Of a stretch of DNA of 64,000 nt, positions 26,709-36,303 are shown piece by piece. The position numbers were made by a program, and so were the translations under genes. How positions within the stretch are numbered: the stretch's first letter is position 1; each line of letters opens with the position of its first letter. The notes below the pieces were generated by a model. It was not told the origin of the DNA. It worked only from the letters and a program-made list of their open reading frames with translations, and searched no databases. Source of the DNA: Halomonas denitrificans (GTDB lineage: Bacteria; Pseudomonadota; Gammaproteobacteria; Xanthomonadales; Wenzhouxiangellaceae); NCBI GenBank assembly GCA_019800895.1, contig JAHVKF010000003.1, positions 558,001 through 622,000 of the forward strand, given 5' to 3'.

Positions 26709-27596
26709 CTAGCGGCGGAAGCGCTTGGTCAGGTCCCCGTAGGCGTCGATGCGGCGGTCGCGGAGGTAGGGCCACATGCGGCGGACGCGGGCGGTGCGGG
26801 TGCGGTCGACGGTGGCGACGAGGACCTCCGGCTCGGCGCCGGCCTCGGCCAGCAGTTCCCCCTGCGGGCCGCAGATGAAGCTGTTGCCCCAGAACTCGGC
26901 GTCGTGGCCGTTGCCGGTGCGGTCGGGCTCGAAGCCCACGCGGTTGCAGGCCATGACCGGGATGCCGTTGGCCACGCCGTGGGCGCGCTGGATGATCTTC
27001 CAGGCGTCGAGCTGGCGCTTCGATTCGGCCTCGTCGGCGTTGGGGTCGTAGCCGATCGCGGTCGGGTAGAGCAGGACCTCGGCGCCGGCGAGCGCCATCA
27101 GGCGGGCGGCCTCCGGATACCACTGGTCCCAGCACACGAGCACGCCGAGCTTTCCCAGCGAAGTCTCGATCGGCTCGAAGCCCAGGTCGCCGGGCGTGAA
27201 GTAGAACTTCTCGTTGTAGCCCGGGTCGTCCGGGATATGCATCTTCCGGTAGATGCCGGCGAGCGTGCCGTCCGTGTCGAGCACCAGCGCGGTGTTGTGG
27301 GCCAGGCCGGGCGCGCGCGCTTCGAAGATGCCGCCGACGACGACAAGGCCGTAGTCGGCTGCCGCCTCGGCCAGCAGTTTCCTGGTCGGCCCGTCGATCG
27401 GTTCGGCGAGGTCGAACAGGTCCGGGTCCTGCACCTTGCAGAAGTATTCGCTGGCGTGCAGTTCGGGCAACAGCACGATCTGCGCACCCTTCGCCGCGGC
27501 CGCGGCGATGCCGTCGAGGCTCGCGGCGCGATTGGCGTCGAGGTCCTCGCCCATGGCGTGTTGGACCAGGCCCAGGGTCAGCGTGGATTCGGTCAT
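26709..27596 (-). CDS. aguB: N-carbamoylputrescine amidase
   Basis: Nitrilase-superfamily amidase that converts N-carbamoylputrescine to putrescine. The 295-residue protein has the Glu45-Lys118-Cys155 triad: LLPELHASEYFC, YRKMHIPDDPGYNEKFYFTPGD and GVLVCWDQWYPE. These, with PTAIGYDPNADEAE and CNRVGFEP, are characteristic of AguB rather than other nitrilases. It lies 21 bases downstream of the agmatine deiminase gene on the same strand, together giving the two-step agmatine-to-putrescine route. Confidence 0.93.
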   Translation of the reverse strand: MTESTLTLGLVQHAMGEDLDANRAASLDGIAAAAAKGAQIVLLPELHASEYFCKVQDPDLFDLAEPIDGPTRKLLAEAAADYGLVVVGGIFEARAPGLAHNTALVLDTDGTLAGIYRKMHIPDDPGYNEKFYFTPGDLGFEPIETSLGKLGVLVCWDQWYPEAARLMALAGAEVLLYPTAIGYDPNADEAESKRQLDAWKIIQRAHGVANGIPVMACNRVGFEPDRTGNGHDAEFWGNSFICGPQGELLAEAGAEPEVLVATVDRTRTARVRRMWPYLRDRRIDAYGDLTKRFRR

Positions 27597-27617
27597 CAGG
27601 GGGAGTCCGGGTCGGGA

Positions 27618-28622
27618 TCAGTTCAGCGCGGTCGGAATCTGCATGCTGGCGCAGTGCGGGCCGCCGCCCTGCGTGGTCAGGGTGGCGCCCGGTACCCCTT
27701 CGACCGTTCGGTCGGGAAAGAGTTGCGCCAGCCGGTCGCGTGCATCGGCGTCGAAGCGGCTGTTGTACTGCGGCACCAGCACCGCGCCGTTGATCAGGAT
27801 GAAGTTCGCGTAGCTGGCCGGAAGCTGCGGGTCGGTGTCGTCCGGGTGCGGAAGCGAGAACAGTTCGAAGGGCCGGCCGTCGGCGTCGCGCAGCGCCTCG
27901 AGCTGTCCGTTGAGGTCACGGGTCGCGGCATCGTCGGCCAGGGACTGGAACGCGATCGCGTCGCGACGGACGAAGCGGGCCAGGGTGTCGATGTGGCCGT
28001 CCGTATCGTCGCCGGGCAGCGGCTCGACGTCGATACCCAGCACCCGTTTCAGGTTCAGCCAGCGAGAAAGTTCGTGATCGAGCTCGGCGTCGTCGAGGAA
28101 CGGCATGCGCGTTCGCATGCAGTGGCGGTTGACCAGCAGCAGGCCGTCGCCGTTGCACTCGATCGCGCCGCCCTCGATCTCGAGATGACACTGCCGGAAT
28201 TCGATGTCGTCGAACAGCGGATGCCGCGCGAGGTGGGTGTTGACCAGGTTGTCGAGCCCGGACTCGTGCTTTCCGCCCCAGCCGCCGAAGTGGAAATCAA
28301 GCGCCAGCCGCTGCCCGACCCGGCACAGCGTGATCGGCCCGTAGTCACGGATCCAGGTGTCGTTGTACCGCGCTTCGATGCGGTGCAGTCCTGGCCGATC
28401 CTCGCCCAGTCGATCCCGGTCTCGCCGGCTGCCCTTCGGCACCAGCAGGACGACCCGCTGGTGACGCAGGGCCGCTTCGACCAGGGCGACGTAATCGGAC
28501 TCGATCGCGTCGAGGTTCGCGGACCAGGCACCGTCCGGGTTCGGCCAGGTCAGGAGCAGCGCGGACTGCCGCTCCCATTCGGCCGGCAGACGATAGTGCG
28601 AACGATCTTCGACCCGGGACAA
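27618..28622 (-). CDS. aguA: Agmatine deiminase
   Basis: Hydrolyses agmatine to N-carbamoylputrescine. Seen: RLPAEWERQSALLLTWPNPDGAW near the N-terminus, YNDTWIRDYGPI, EIEGGAIECNGDGLLLVN, DTDGHIDTLARF and the catalytic cysteine in TTQGGGPHC. No ATG lies where the family starts; the best start is a TTG that gives LSRVEDRSHYRLPAEW and an ordinary length of 334 residues. That start is five bases after the stop of the small exported-protein gene, so the genes are in one operon (small protein-aguA-aguB). Confidence 0.9.
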   Translation of the reverse strand: MSRVEDRSHYRLPAEWERQSALLLTWPNPDGAWSANLDAIESDYVALVEAALRHQRVVLLVPKGSRRDRDRLGEDRPGLHRIEARYNDTWIRDYGPITLCRVGQRLALDFHFGGWGGKHESGLDNLVNTHLARHPLFDDIEFRQCHLEIEGGAIECNGDGLLLVNRHCMRTRMPFLDDAELDHELSRWLNLKRVLGIDVEPLPGDDTDGHIDTLARFVRRDAIAFQSLADDAATRDLNGQLEALRDADGRPFELFSLPHPDDTDPQLPASYANFILINGAVLVPQYNSRFDADARDRLAQLFPDRTVEGVPGATLTTQGGGPHCASMQIPTALN

Positions 28623-28627
28623 GGCGG

Positions 28628-28954
28628 TCAGCCGTTGTTGCCGGCCTGGTCGCCGGAGGCGGCGCGGATCACCGCGCCCCGATGCAGCACGCTGTCGATG
28701 ACCAGGTCGTATTCGAAGTACACGCTGTAGTCGTCGTAGACCCAGCGGGTGATCGGCGGATCGCCGACCGGGCCGCTGCGGTTGACCGGCGCGCCGTAGC
28801 GTTGCTCGACGACCTCGGTCGTCATTCCGTTCTCGGGCAGGTCGCGGCGCATCCGCTCGCGGACTTCCTCGATCAGCAGCACGTCGGCGACGGCGGGCGC
28901 CGTCGATGCCGTCAACAGCAGGCCGAAGGCCAGCCCGTTCAGTGCCTTGCGCAT
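28628..28954 (-). CDS. Small exported protein, BamE-like in pattern
   Basis: A 108-residue protein with a cleavable signal peptide (LAFGLLLTASTAPAVA-DV). The mature part has the order VVEQRYGAPVNRSG, then ITRWVYDDYSVYFEYDLVIDSVL, which recalls the SmpA/BamE fold (a turn before a G-x-P, then W-x-Y and a strand), but identity is not certain. An AGGAGA Shine-Dalgarno six bases before this ATG decides the start over a Met seven codons upstream. It is the first gene of the aguA-aguB operon, though nothing links it to agmatine. Confidence 0.65.
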   Translation of the reverse strand: MRKALNGLAFGLLLTASTAPAVADVLLIEEVRERMRRDLPENGMTTEVVEQRYGAPVNRSGPVGDPPITRWVYDDYSVYFEYDLVIDSVLHRGAVIRAASGDQAGNNG

Positions 28955-29157
28955 CGCGAATCTCCTCTTGCTCATGGTGCTCTCCATGGCCCCCGGTGGT
29001 CCAGGCCGCCGCCGACGCGATTCGTCGGAATCCAACCCTTGCGGCGACATTCTCGTGGCGTCGAAATCGTAGCATAGCGCTTCGATTTTCGAGAATTCAT
29101 CGCGCAGCGCGGGCGTCCCCCGGGCTGCGTACGTCCCTCGACACGAAGGAGATCTCC

Positions 29158-29826
29158 ATGGCCAACGTACTCGTTACCGGCGCGAATCGCGGCATCGGAC
29201 TGGAACTGGCACGACAGCTCGCCGAGCGCGGGGATCGCGTCATCGCCGTGTGCCGCGAGCGCTCCGACGAGCTCTCCGCGCTCGATGCCCGGATCGAGTC
29301 GGGCATCGACGTGACCGACCGCGACTCGCTGGCCGACCTGGCCGGCCGACTCGACGGGGTCGAGCTTCACGGTCTGTTCAACAACGCCGGCGTGCTGCGG
29401 TCCAGCGACTTCGACGCACTCGAGGACCAGCTCGACGACTACCGCCTGCAGTTCGAAGTCAATGCGCTGGGGCCGCTGCGGGTGACCCGTGCGCTGGTCG
29501 ATCGCCTGGTCGAAGGTTCGAAGGTCGCGATCATCACCAGCCGGATGGGTTCGATCGCCGACAACACGTCGGGCGGCCATTACGGCTACCGGATGTCCAA
29601 GGCCGCGGTCAACATGGGCGGCGTGTCGCTGGCCCACGAACTGAAGCCGCGCGGCATCGCCGTCGGGCTTCTTCACCCGGGCTACGTCCAGACGGACATG
29701 ACCGGACACACCGGCCACGTCGGCCCCGCCGAGGCGGCCGCGGGCCTCATCCAGCGCTTCGACGAATTGTCCCTCGAGTCCACCGGCAGTTTCCGCCATG
29801 CCAACGGGGAGGCGCTCGACTGGTAG
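29158..29826 (+). CDS. SDR-family oxidoreductase (short, sniffer/C-factor-like)
   Basis: A 222-residue short-chain dehydrogenase of the carbonyl reductase/C-factor type. The cofactor motif TGANRGIG is at 7-14, NNAG is canonical, and the catalytic pair is Tyr144 and Lys148 in YGYRMSKAAV. It has the LHPGYVQTDMTG segment and a C-terminal GEALDW, typical of this subgroup. The start is supported by a GAAGGAG ribosome-binding site. It is divergent from the aguBA operon and tail-to-tail with rsgA. The substrate is unknown. Confidence 0.85.
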   Translation: MANVLVTGANRGIGLELARQLAERGDRVIAVCRERSDELSALDARIESGIDVTDRDSLADLAGRLDGVELHGLFNNAGVLRSSDFDALEDQLDDYRLQFEVNALGPLRVTRALVDRLVEGSKVAIITSRMGSIADNTSGGHYGYRMSKAAVNMGGVSLAHELKPRGIAVGLLHPGYVQTDMTGHTGHVGPAEAAAGLIQRFDELSLESTGSFRHANGEALDW

Positions 29827-29845
29827 GCGCCGGACGGACGTCGGT

Positions 29846-30733
29846 TCAGCCGTCGGCGGCGAGCCGCCGCTGCTCGTCGAGCAGGCGAAGCCAGGCCCGG
29901 TAGCGGCACGGCGGGACGACCCCGTCGTCGGCCGCGCTGCGCACCCCGCACCCGGGCTCATGGTCGTGCGTGCAGTTCCTGAACCGACAGTCCGGCGCGT
30001 CGGCGAATTCGGGGAATCCGCGCTCCAGTTCGTCGACCGGCATTTTCCATAGGCCGTACTCCCAGACCCCGGGCGTGTCGACCAGCCAGCCGCCGCCGGG
30101 GAGCGGGTGCAGGCGAGCGGCCGTGGTGGTGTGGCGTCCCTTTCCGGTACTGTGCGAAAGCCCCCCGGTCTGCAGCCCCAGATCGGGCAGCAGCGCATTG
30201 GCCAGCGACGACTTGCCGACGCCGGACTGGCCGGCGAGAAGGTGGATTCCTTCGCTGAGCCGCGCGCGGAGGCCGTCGAGATCGGCCGGCGGCTCGGCGC
30301 GCGTACGATGGACCTCGACGTCGAGGTCCGCCAGGTCGGTGAACGGCGGCGCCCCGGGAACCGGCAGGTCGCACTTGTTGATCACCACGACCGGGTCGAT
30401 GCGCTGCATCCATGCAGCAGCGAGGTAGCGGTGCAGCAGGTCTTCGCTGGGCGCCGGCTCCGGCGCGATCACGACCAGCAGCGTATCGAGGTTGGCGGCG
30501 ATGGGCTGGAACGCCCCGCGCGCCGTGCCGCGACCGAACACGCTGCTGCGCGGAAGGATGGCCGAGACCGCGCCGTCGCCATCGACTTCGACCCGGTCGC
30601 CGGCCAGCGGACGACCGGCGCGGCGGCGGAAGTGCAGCTCCGTCGGCGTCGCCGTCGGGTCCTCGTCCGGTACGCCGAGACCGTGGTTGCCGAGCGCGGT
30701 GACGATCCGCATCGGCGGTCTCATGCCGGCCAC
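29846..30733 (-). CDS. rsgA: Ribosome small subunit-dependent GTPase A
   Basis: A circularly permuted GTPase that checks late 30S assembly. The order G4 ([10 protein letters not shown]), G1 ([12 protein letters not shown]), then G3 ([12 protein letters not shown]) shows the permutation. An N-terminal OB-like part and a C-terminal zinc-binding region with Cys/His ([14 protein letters not shown]) complete it. The product is about 295 residues, depending on which of three close Met codons is used. It is divergent from orn, the usual gammaproteobacterial pairing. Confidence 0.94.
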   Translation of the reverse strand: MAGMRPPMRIVTALGNHGLGVPDEDPTATPTELHFRRRAGRPLAGDRVEVDGDGAVSAILPRSSVFGRGTARGAFQPIAANLDTLLVVIAPEPAPSEDLLHRYLAAAWMQRIDPVVVINKCDLPVPGAPPFTDLADLDVEVHRTRAEPPADLDGLRARLSEGIHLLAGQSGVGKSSLANALLPDLGLQTGGLSHSTGKGRHTTTAARLHPLPGGGWLVDTPGVWEYGLWKMPVDELERGFPEFADAPDCRFRNCTHDHEPGCGVRSAADDGVVPPCRYRAWLRLLDEQRRLAADG

Positions 30734-30757
30734 CCCGAGGTGCGGACGAGCCGCTGG

Positions 30758-30763
30758 TATAGT
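30758..30763 (+). promoter_or_regulatory. Possible -10 element for orn
   Basis: TATAGT lies 40 bases before the orn ATG in the rsgA-orn gap. No convincing -35 hexamer is seen 17 bases upstream, so this is a weak call. Confidence 0.3.
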
Positions 30764-30802
30764 CCCCGCTCGAATTCTGGATCTCGTCGAGGATCACGTC
30801 GC

Positions 30803-31351
30803 ATGGAAGCTACCCGCCTGATCTGGATCGATCTCGAAATGACCGGCCTGGACGTGCGCCGTGATCGCATCATCGAGATCGCCACCATCGTCACCGATGC
30901 CCAGCTCGAGGAAATCGCGACCGGGCCCAACCTGGCCATCCACGCCACCGACGACGAGCTGTCGACGATGGACGAGTGGAACACGCGCACCCACACGGCC
31001 TCGGGCCTGGTCCAGCGCTGCCTCGAAAGCCATATCGACATGCGCGCCGCCGAGCGGCGAACGATCGAGTTCCTCGAGGAGCACGTGCCGGCCGGCACGT
31101 CGCCGATGTGCGGCAACTCGATCTGCCAGGACCGGCGCTTCCTGGCCCGCCAGATGCCCGACCTGGAGGCCTATTTCCACTACCGGAACCTCGACGTCAG
31201 TACCCTGAAGGAACTGGCCCGGCGCTGGGCGCCGGAGATCGCCGACGGGCTGGTCAAGGACACGGGCCACCAGGCGCTGGAGGACATCCGCGACTCGATC
31301 CGCGAGCTGCGCTACTACCGCCAGTACATGGGACCGCTGGGCGGAAGCTGA
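30803..31351 (+). CDS. orn: Oligoribonuclease
   Basis: A 3'-5' exonuclease that degrades two- to five-nucleotide RNAs and pGpG. The 182-residue product has the DEDDh motifs: Asp10 and Glu12 in [12 protein letters not shown], then [31 protein letters not shown] (in part), and the last Asp in [12 protein letters not shown]. Length and motif spacing match E. coli Orn. It is divergent from rsgA and convergent with ppsA. Confidence 0.97.
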   Translation: MEATRLIWIDLEMTGLDVRRDRIIEIATIVTDAQLEEIATGPNLAIHATDDELSTMDEWNTRTHTASGLVQRCLESHIDMRAAERRTIEFLEEHVPAGTSPMCGNSICQDRRFLARQMPDLEAYFHYRNLDVSTLKELARRWAPEIADGLVKDTGHQALEDIRDSIRELRYYRQYMGPLGGS

Positions 31352-31369
31352 CGGCAAGCGGCTTTGCCC

Positions 31370-33733
31370 CTACGCGCCGTTCCGGATCGCCGCGAGCCGG
31401 CGCCAGGTGTCGACGACCGTATCCGGGTTCAGCGATACGCTTTCGATGCCTTTTTCCATCAGCCACTCGGCCAGGTCCGGGTGGTCGGACGGTCCCTGGC
31501 CGCAGATGCCGATGTACTTGCCCTGCGCGCGGCAGGCCTTGATGGCCATCTCCAGCAGCGCCTTGACCGCACCGTCGCGTTCGTCGAAGCGGTGCGCGAC
31601 CAGTCCCGAGTCCCGGTCCAGGCCCAGCGTGAGCTGGGTCATGTCGTTCGAGCCGATCGAGAAGCCGTCGAAATGCTCGAGGAAGGCGTCGGCGAGCAGC
31701 GCGTTGGACGGCAGCTCGCACATCATGATGATCTTCAGGCCGTTCTCGCCGCGCTTCAGGCCGAAGCGCTCCATGACCTCGACCACTTCCCGGGCTTCGT
31801 CGACGGTGCGCACGAAGGGCACCATGGCCCAGACGTGGTGCAGGCCGAGCTCGTCGCGGATCCGGCGCATCGCCCGGCATTCCAGTTCGAACGCCGGCTG
31901 GAAGCTCTCGGTGACGTAGCGCGAGGCACCGCGCCAGCCGATCATCGGGTTCTCTTCGTCGGGCTCGTAGGCTTCGCCGCCGATCAGGTTGGCGTACTCG
32001 TTGGACTTGAAGTCCGACAGCCGGACGATCACCGGATGCGGTCCGAAGGGGGCTGCGATGGTTGCGATGCCCTCGACCAGGCGGTCGACGTAGAACCGTT
32101 CGGGCGAGTCGTAGCCGGCGATCCGCCGGTCGATCTCGGCCTTCAGTTCCGGGCTCTGCCGGTCGTACTCGAGCAGCGCGCGCGGATGGATGCCGATCAT
32201 CCGGTTGATGATGAACTCGAGCCGGGCCAGGCCGATGCCGTGGTGCGGAATCTGGGCGAAGTCGAACGCGCGATCCGGATTGGCAACGTTCATCATGATC
32301 TTGATCGGCGCTTCCGGCATCTCGTCGAGCTTGTCCTCGGAGACGCTGAACTCCAGCAGGCCGGCGAACACGCGGCCCGTGTCGCCCTCGGCGCAGCTGA
32401 CCGTGACCTCATCGCCGTGGCGCACGCGCTCGGTGGCGTCGCCGCAGCCGACGACGGCGGGAATTCCCAGTTCGCGCGCGATGATCGCCGCGTGGCAGGT
32501 CCGGCCGCCGCGATTGGTCACGATCGCCGAGGCCTTCTTCATCACCGGCTCCCAGTCCGGGTCGGTCATGTCGGTGACCAGCACGTCGCCGGCCTCGACT
32601 TCGTGCATCGCCGAGATGTCGTCGATGACCCGGGCCTTGCCCTTGCCGATCCGCTGGCCGATCGCGCGGCCCTCGGTCAGGACCTCGCCCGATTCTTCGA
32701 GCTTGAAGCGCTCCATGACCTGGCCGCCGCGGCTCTTCACGGTCTCCGGGCGCGCCTGGAGGATGTAGAGTTCGCCGGTCTGGCCGTCCTTGCCCCACTC
32801 GATGTCCATCGGCCGGCCGTAGTGCGCCTCGATGGCCAGCGCCATCCGGCCCAGGGCCTCGGCGTCGGCGTCGGTGATCGAGAAGCGGTTCCGGTCGGCT
32901 TCCGGCGTGTCCTCGGTGGTGACGCCGCCGCCGTCGGCGTAGACCATCCGGCTGGCCTTGGTGCCGATCGACCGCCGCAGCACGGCCGGGCGACCGTCCT
33001 CGAGGTTGGCCTTGAACAGGTAGAACTCGTCGGGATTGACCGCGCCCTGGACCACGCTCTCGCCGAGGCCATAGCTGGAGGTGACGAAGACCACGCCGCG
33101 GTAGCCGGACTCCGTATCGAGCGTGAACAGCACGCCGGCCGCGCCGGTGTCCGACCGGACCATCAGCTGGATGCCGGCCGACAGGGCGACGTCCGCGTGC
33201 TCGAAGCCGTGGTGGACGCGATAGGCGATCGCGCGGTCGTTGTACAGGCTGGCGAAGACCTCGTGGATCTTCTTCAGCACCGCGTCGAGGCCGCGCACGT
33301 TGAGGAAGGTCTCCTGCTGGCCGGCGAAGGAGGCGTCGGGCAGGTCCTCCGCGGTGGCCGACGACCGCACCGCGACCGCCAGGTCGTCGCCGAAGCGCTT
33401 CTGCATTTCCGCCCACGCGTCCGTGATCGCGGCGTTCAGCGCATCGGGCAGGGGGGTCTCGACGATCCACCGGCGGATGTCCGACCCCGCGGCGGCCAGC
33501 GCCTTGACGTCGTCGGTCTCCAGGCCCTCGAGGCGCTCGGCGATCTTTGCGTCCAGGCCGGTCTCGGCGAGGAACTCGCGAAACGCATCGGCGGTCGTGG
33601 CGAAGCCGCCCGGCACGTTCACCCCGGAGGCGGCCAGGTTGGAGATCATTTCGCCCAGCGAGGCGTTCTTGCCGCCGACCTGGTCCAGGTCGTCCATGCC
33701 GAGCTGGTCGAGCCAGCGGATATACTCGTTCAC
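31370..33733 (-). CDS. ppsA: Phosphoenolpyruvate synthase
   Basis: Makes PEP from pyruvate and ATP for gluconeogenesis. The 787-residue protein has the N-terminal ATP-grasp domain ([36 protein letters not shown]), the phosphohistidine domain with GGRTCHAAI (His414) and the C-terminal PEP/pyruvate barrel ([18 protein letters not shown]). The start is a GTG giving [15 protein letters not shown], a normal family N-terminus; an upstream Met would add 19 odd residues. It is divergent from the ppsR gene, its known regulator. Confidence 0.95.
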   Translation of the reverse strand: MNEYIRWLDQLGMDDLDQVGGKNASLGEMISNLAASGVNVPGGFATTADAFREFLAETGLDAKIAERLEGLETDDVKALAAAGSDIRRWIVETPLPDALNAAITDAWAEMQKRFGDDLAVAVRSSATAEDLPDASFAGQQETFLNVRGLDAVLKKIHEVFASLYNDRAIAYRVHHGFEHADVALSAGIQLMVRSDTGAAGVLFTLDTESGYRGVVFVTSSYGLGESVVQGAVNPDEFYLFKANLEDGRPAVLRRSIGTKASRMVYADGGGVTTEDTPEADRNRFSITDADAEALGRMALAIEAHYGRPMDIEWGKDGQTGELYILQARPETVKSRGGQVMERFKLEESGEVLTEGRAIGQRIGKGKARVIDDISAMHEVEAGDVLVTDMTDPDWEPVMKKASAIVTNRGGRTCHAAIIARELGIPAVVGCGDATERVRHGDEVTVSCAEGDTGRVFAGLLEFSVSEDKLDEMPEAPIKIMMNVANPDRAFDFAQIPHHGIGLARLEFIINRMIGIHPRALLEYDRQSPELKAEIDRRIAGYDSPERFYVDRLVEGIATIAAPFGPHPVIVRLSDFKSNEYANLIGGEAYEPDEENPMIGWRGASRYVTESFQPAFELECRAMRRIRDELGLHHVWAMVPFVRTVDEAREVVEVMERFGLKRGENGLKIIMMCELPSNALLADAFLEHFDGFSIGSNDMTQLTLGLDRDSGLVAHRFDERDGAVKALLEMAIKACRAQGKYIGICGQGPSDHPDLAEWLMEKGIESVSLNPDTVVDTWRRLAAIRNGA

Positions 33734-33816
33734 GTGCGTTGCGTCCCGGGTGGGTGAGTTCTGAAGCCCGGCATTGTACCGTCCCCCCAATCGTCCGTTC
33801 CGACCAGGTCACCTGC

Positions 33817-34632
33817 ATGCGCCGAACCGTTCTGTTCATTTCCGACGGCACCGCGATCACCGCCGAAACCTTCGGACACAGCCTCCTGACCCAGTTCAAG
33901 GGCTGCGAATTCCGCCAGATCCGTTTGCCCTTCGTCGACACCCGCGAGAAGGCCGAGGACGCGGTCCAGCTCATCGACCGCGCCGCGGAGGCCGACGGCG
34001 TGCCGCCGCTGGTCTTCAATACCATCGTCAACACGGAGGTCGGCGAGCTGCTGGGGCATTCCAAGGGGCATGTGTTCGACCTGTTCGGCACCTTCCTGCC
34101 GCCGCTGGAGGACATTCTCGGCCAGAGCCGGTCGGACTCGGTCGGCCAGGCGCACGGCATTCGCGACAGCCACCAGTACGAGGACCGGATGGAGGCGACG
34201 AACTACGCCCTGACCCACGACGACGGCATTTCCAAGCGCCTCGACGAGGCCGACGTGGTGCTGGTCGGGGTCTCGCGGTCGGGCAAGACGCCGACCTGCC
34301 TCTACATGGCCTTGCATTTCGGGATAAAGGCCGCAAATTACCCCCTGACGGAAGAAGACTTGGAAAAACCGCGACTGCCGGACTTCTTGCGCCAGCATCG
34401 GCGCAAGCTGTTCGGCCTGACGATCGACGCGGAGCGACTGGCCGAAATCCGCCAGGTGCGGCGGCCGGACAGCCGCTATGCGTCGGTCAAGCAGTGCCGC
34501 TACGAGGTCGACGCGGCCGAGGCGCTGCTCCGGTCCGAGGGGGTTCCGATGCTGAGCTCGACCAGCGCCTCGGTCGAGGAACTCGGCAGCCGGATCCTGC
34601 TCGAACTCGGCCTCCAGCGCGAACTTTTCTGA
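33817..34632 (+). CDS. ppsR: PEP synthase regulatory protein (pyruvate, phosphate/water dikinase regulatory protein, DUF299)
   Basis: A 271-residue bifunctional kinase/phosphorylase that inactivates and reactivates PEP synthase by threonine phosphorylation. Conserved parts: VLFISDGTAITAETFGHSLL, the P-loop GVSRSGKTPT near residue 151, and YPLTEEDLEKPRLP. Divergent placement next to ppsA across 83 bases agrees with a shared regulatory role. Confidence 0.93.
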   Translation: MRRTVLFISDGTAITAETFGHSLLTQFKGCEFRQIRLPFVDTREKAEDAVQLIDRAAEADGVPPLVFNTIVNTEVGELLGHSKGHVFDLFGTFLPPLEDILGQSRSDSVGQAHGIRDSHQYEDRMEATNYALTHDDGISKRLDEADVVLVGVSRSGKTPTCLYMALHFGIKAANYPLTEEDLEKPRLPDFLRQHRRKLFGLTIDAERLAEIRQVRRPDSRYASVKQCRYEVDAAEALLRSEGVPMLSSTSASVEELGSRILLELGLQRELF

Positions 34633-34695
34633 ACCACTTTCGAGCCGATTTGTCAAGAATCGGAAATCGCGAATCGCTGTGGTAACCTGCCGAAA

Positions 34696-35220
34696 ATGTC
34701 GACTCTACTGCGCAATCCGAACACGCTTTCCCGGGTCATCGCCCGACGCCTGCCGTCGCTGCACTCGGGCGTTTTCCATGCCCTGAACGTGCTGATGCCG
34801 AACGACCTGGGCCGCAGCGACCTGCTGGTCTCCCGCGTCAAGGGCGCCCCGGACCTGTATCTGCGGGTCCTGGAACGGCACAACTACACCACGTTCCTGC
34901 AGCTGACCTACGTGCTCGGGCCCGAGCGCGAGCAGCACCCGAACGCGCACATCCGCGTCTACCACGACGCCCGGATGGCCGAGGCCACCTCGTTCTCGCC
35001 CGAGCAGGGCATCGAGCGGCTGGCCGGCCCGGACCTGCCGGTCCGGGGCCTGGTCGAGCGCAGCTGGCGGATGAATCGTGCCCTGCTGAAGTGGCTGGAA
35101 TACCTGCTCTCGGAGGGCCACAGCGCCGAGACCATGACCGCCACCGAAGACGTACCCGACCTGCCCGATCCCGAGCCGGTCCCGGCCGAGATGGCCAAGG
35201 AAACGCTCCGCGTCGAATAA
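34696..35220 (+). CDS. DUF1249 family protein (YqiB-like)
   Basis: A 174-residue cytoplasmic protein of DUF1249. In E. coli the homologous gene yqiB sits with cpdA. Here it is convergent with a cpdA-like gene. Typical segments are YLRVLERHNYTTFLQLTYVL, IRVYHDARMAEATSF and MNRALLKWLEYLLSEGH. The function is unknown. A strong terminator follows at 35259-35287. Confidence 0.85.
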   Translation: MSTLLRNPNTLSRVIARRLPSLHSGVFHALNVLMPNDLGRSDLLVSRVKGAPDLYLRVLERHNYTTFLQLTYVLGPEREQHPNAHIRVYHDARMAEATSFSPEQGIERLAGPDLPVRGLVERSWRMNRALLKWLEYLLSEGHSAETMTATEDVPDLPDPEPVPAEMAKETLRVE

Positions 35221-35258
35221 CGCAGGACGTTCGAAGCGCATCGTCCATCGAATTGCCG

Positions 35259-35287
35259 AAACGGCCGGGTCGCCCCCGGCCGTTTTT
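35259..35287 (+). terminator. Rho-independent terminator after the DUF1249 gene
   Basis: An 11-bp stem AAACGGCCGGG pairs with CCCGGCCGTTT and is followed by a run of T. It sits 38 bases after the stop codon. Confidence 0.85.
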
Positions 35288-35460
35288 CGTTGACGGATTC
35301 ATCGTCCGGTTCGGTGGTGCTTCCGCACCCGGCACGACGTGGCGCCGTACATGCGGCGTTGATAAATCCCGTTATTTCAATCGCTTGGCCAGCGCTTCTC
35401 GAGCCGTTCCCGCGGCACCCGGCAGGCCGTACGATACGACCCTCGCACGGACGCTCGATC

Positions 35461-36303
35461 TCAGCCCGCGCTCAACCAGGTCTCCTCGCCCGACATCGCG
35501 TCGTGGCGCAGGCTCCGCATGCGGACCCGGAAGCCGGTCTGGTCGGCGTCGACGTCGATCAAGCGCGCCGACGCGTCCGGCGCCGACGCCGAGGCGGTGC
35601 AGAGCAGGGGGATCGTCGATCCGTCGACCGCTGTCAGATCGTGCCGCCGATCGTGATGCAGGTGGCCGTGAAGGACCAGTCCTGCGCCCTCCCTTGCGAG
35701 GAGATCGGCCAGTTCGGCGTCGTCGGCCAGGGCCTTGCGCCGCTTGCACAGCCCCGGGGCCGGCGGATGGTGGATCAGGACCACCCGGAACGTGCCGCGG
35801 GCGTCGCGCAGCGCGGCACCGAGCCGATCACGGGCGCGCGCGCCGATCCGGCCGGCTGCGGAACCGACGCGAGTCACCACCGCGGAATCCACGGCGATCA
35901 GCGTGGCCGGCCCGAAGCGGCGGACGGCGACGCGGTCGATCGGACCGTGCAGCCAGCGGGCCCATCGTAGATCGACCCGTCGCCGCGAGTCGGCGCCGAA
36001 CACGTCGTGATTGCCGGGCGTGAGGAGAATCCGCTCGGCCGGCGCAAGTTGCTCCAGCCAGCGGGTCGCGACCTCGATTTCCTCGGCGGTGCCGGTCTGG
36101 CACAGGTCGCCGGTCAGGGCCCAGGCGTCCGGGGCGTGCTCACGGGCGGCCTCGATCAGCGCGTCCAGGCGCTCGCGGACGTGCAGGTGGCGGCGCCGGC
36201 GCTGCCAGCTCAACCAGCTCAGCCAGCGCTTGGACGGCCAGCCGGGGGGCCAGCGCCCCGTCAGCGGCGTCAGGTGCGGGTCGGTGAGGTGAACGAAGCG
36301 CAT
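35461..36303 (-). CDS. Metallophosphoesterase, CpdA-like
   Basis: A 280-residue calcineurin-like phosphoesterase. All metal-binding motifs are present in order: TDPHL (D-x-H), GDLCQ (GD), GNHD, LIHHPP (H) and GHLHHD (GHxH). The closest familiar member is the 3',5'-cAMP phosphodiesterase CpdA, a call supported by the YqiB-like neighbour. The start MRFVHLTDPHL is the family start; upstream in-frame sequence is junk. cAMP specificity is inferred only from context. Confidence 0.82.
   Translation of the reverse strand: MRFVHLTDPHLTPLTGRWPPGWPSKRWLSWLSWQRRRRHLHVRERLDALIEAAREHAPDAWALTGDLCQTGTAEEIEVATRWLEQLAPAERILLTPGNHDVFGADSRRRVDLRWARWLHGPIDRVAVRRFGPATLIAVDSAVVTRVGSAAGRIGARARDRLGAALRDARGTFRVVLIHHPPAPGLCKRRKALADDAELADLLAREGAGLVLHGHLHHDRRHDLTAVDGSTIPLLCTASASAPDASARLIDVDADQTGFRVRMRSLRHDAMSGEETWLSAG

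Noticed and set aside
31364-33757. A 797-residue frame antisense to ppsA
   Set aside because: It is the shadow of ppsA's codon bias, with no motif or domain recognisable, and a ribosome-binding site is absent.
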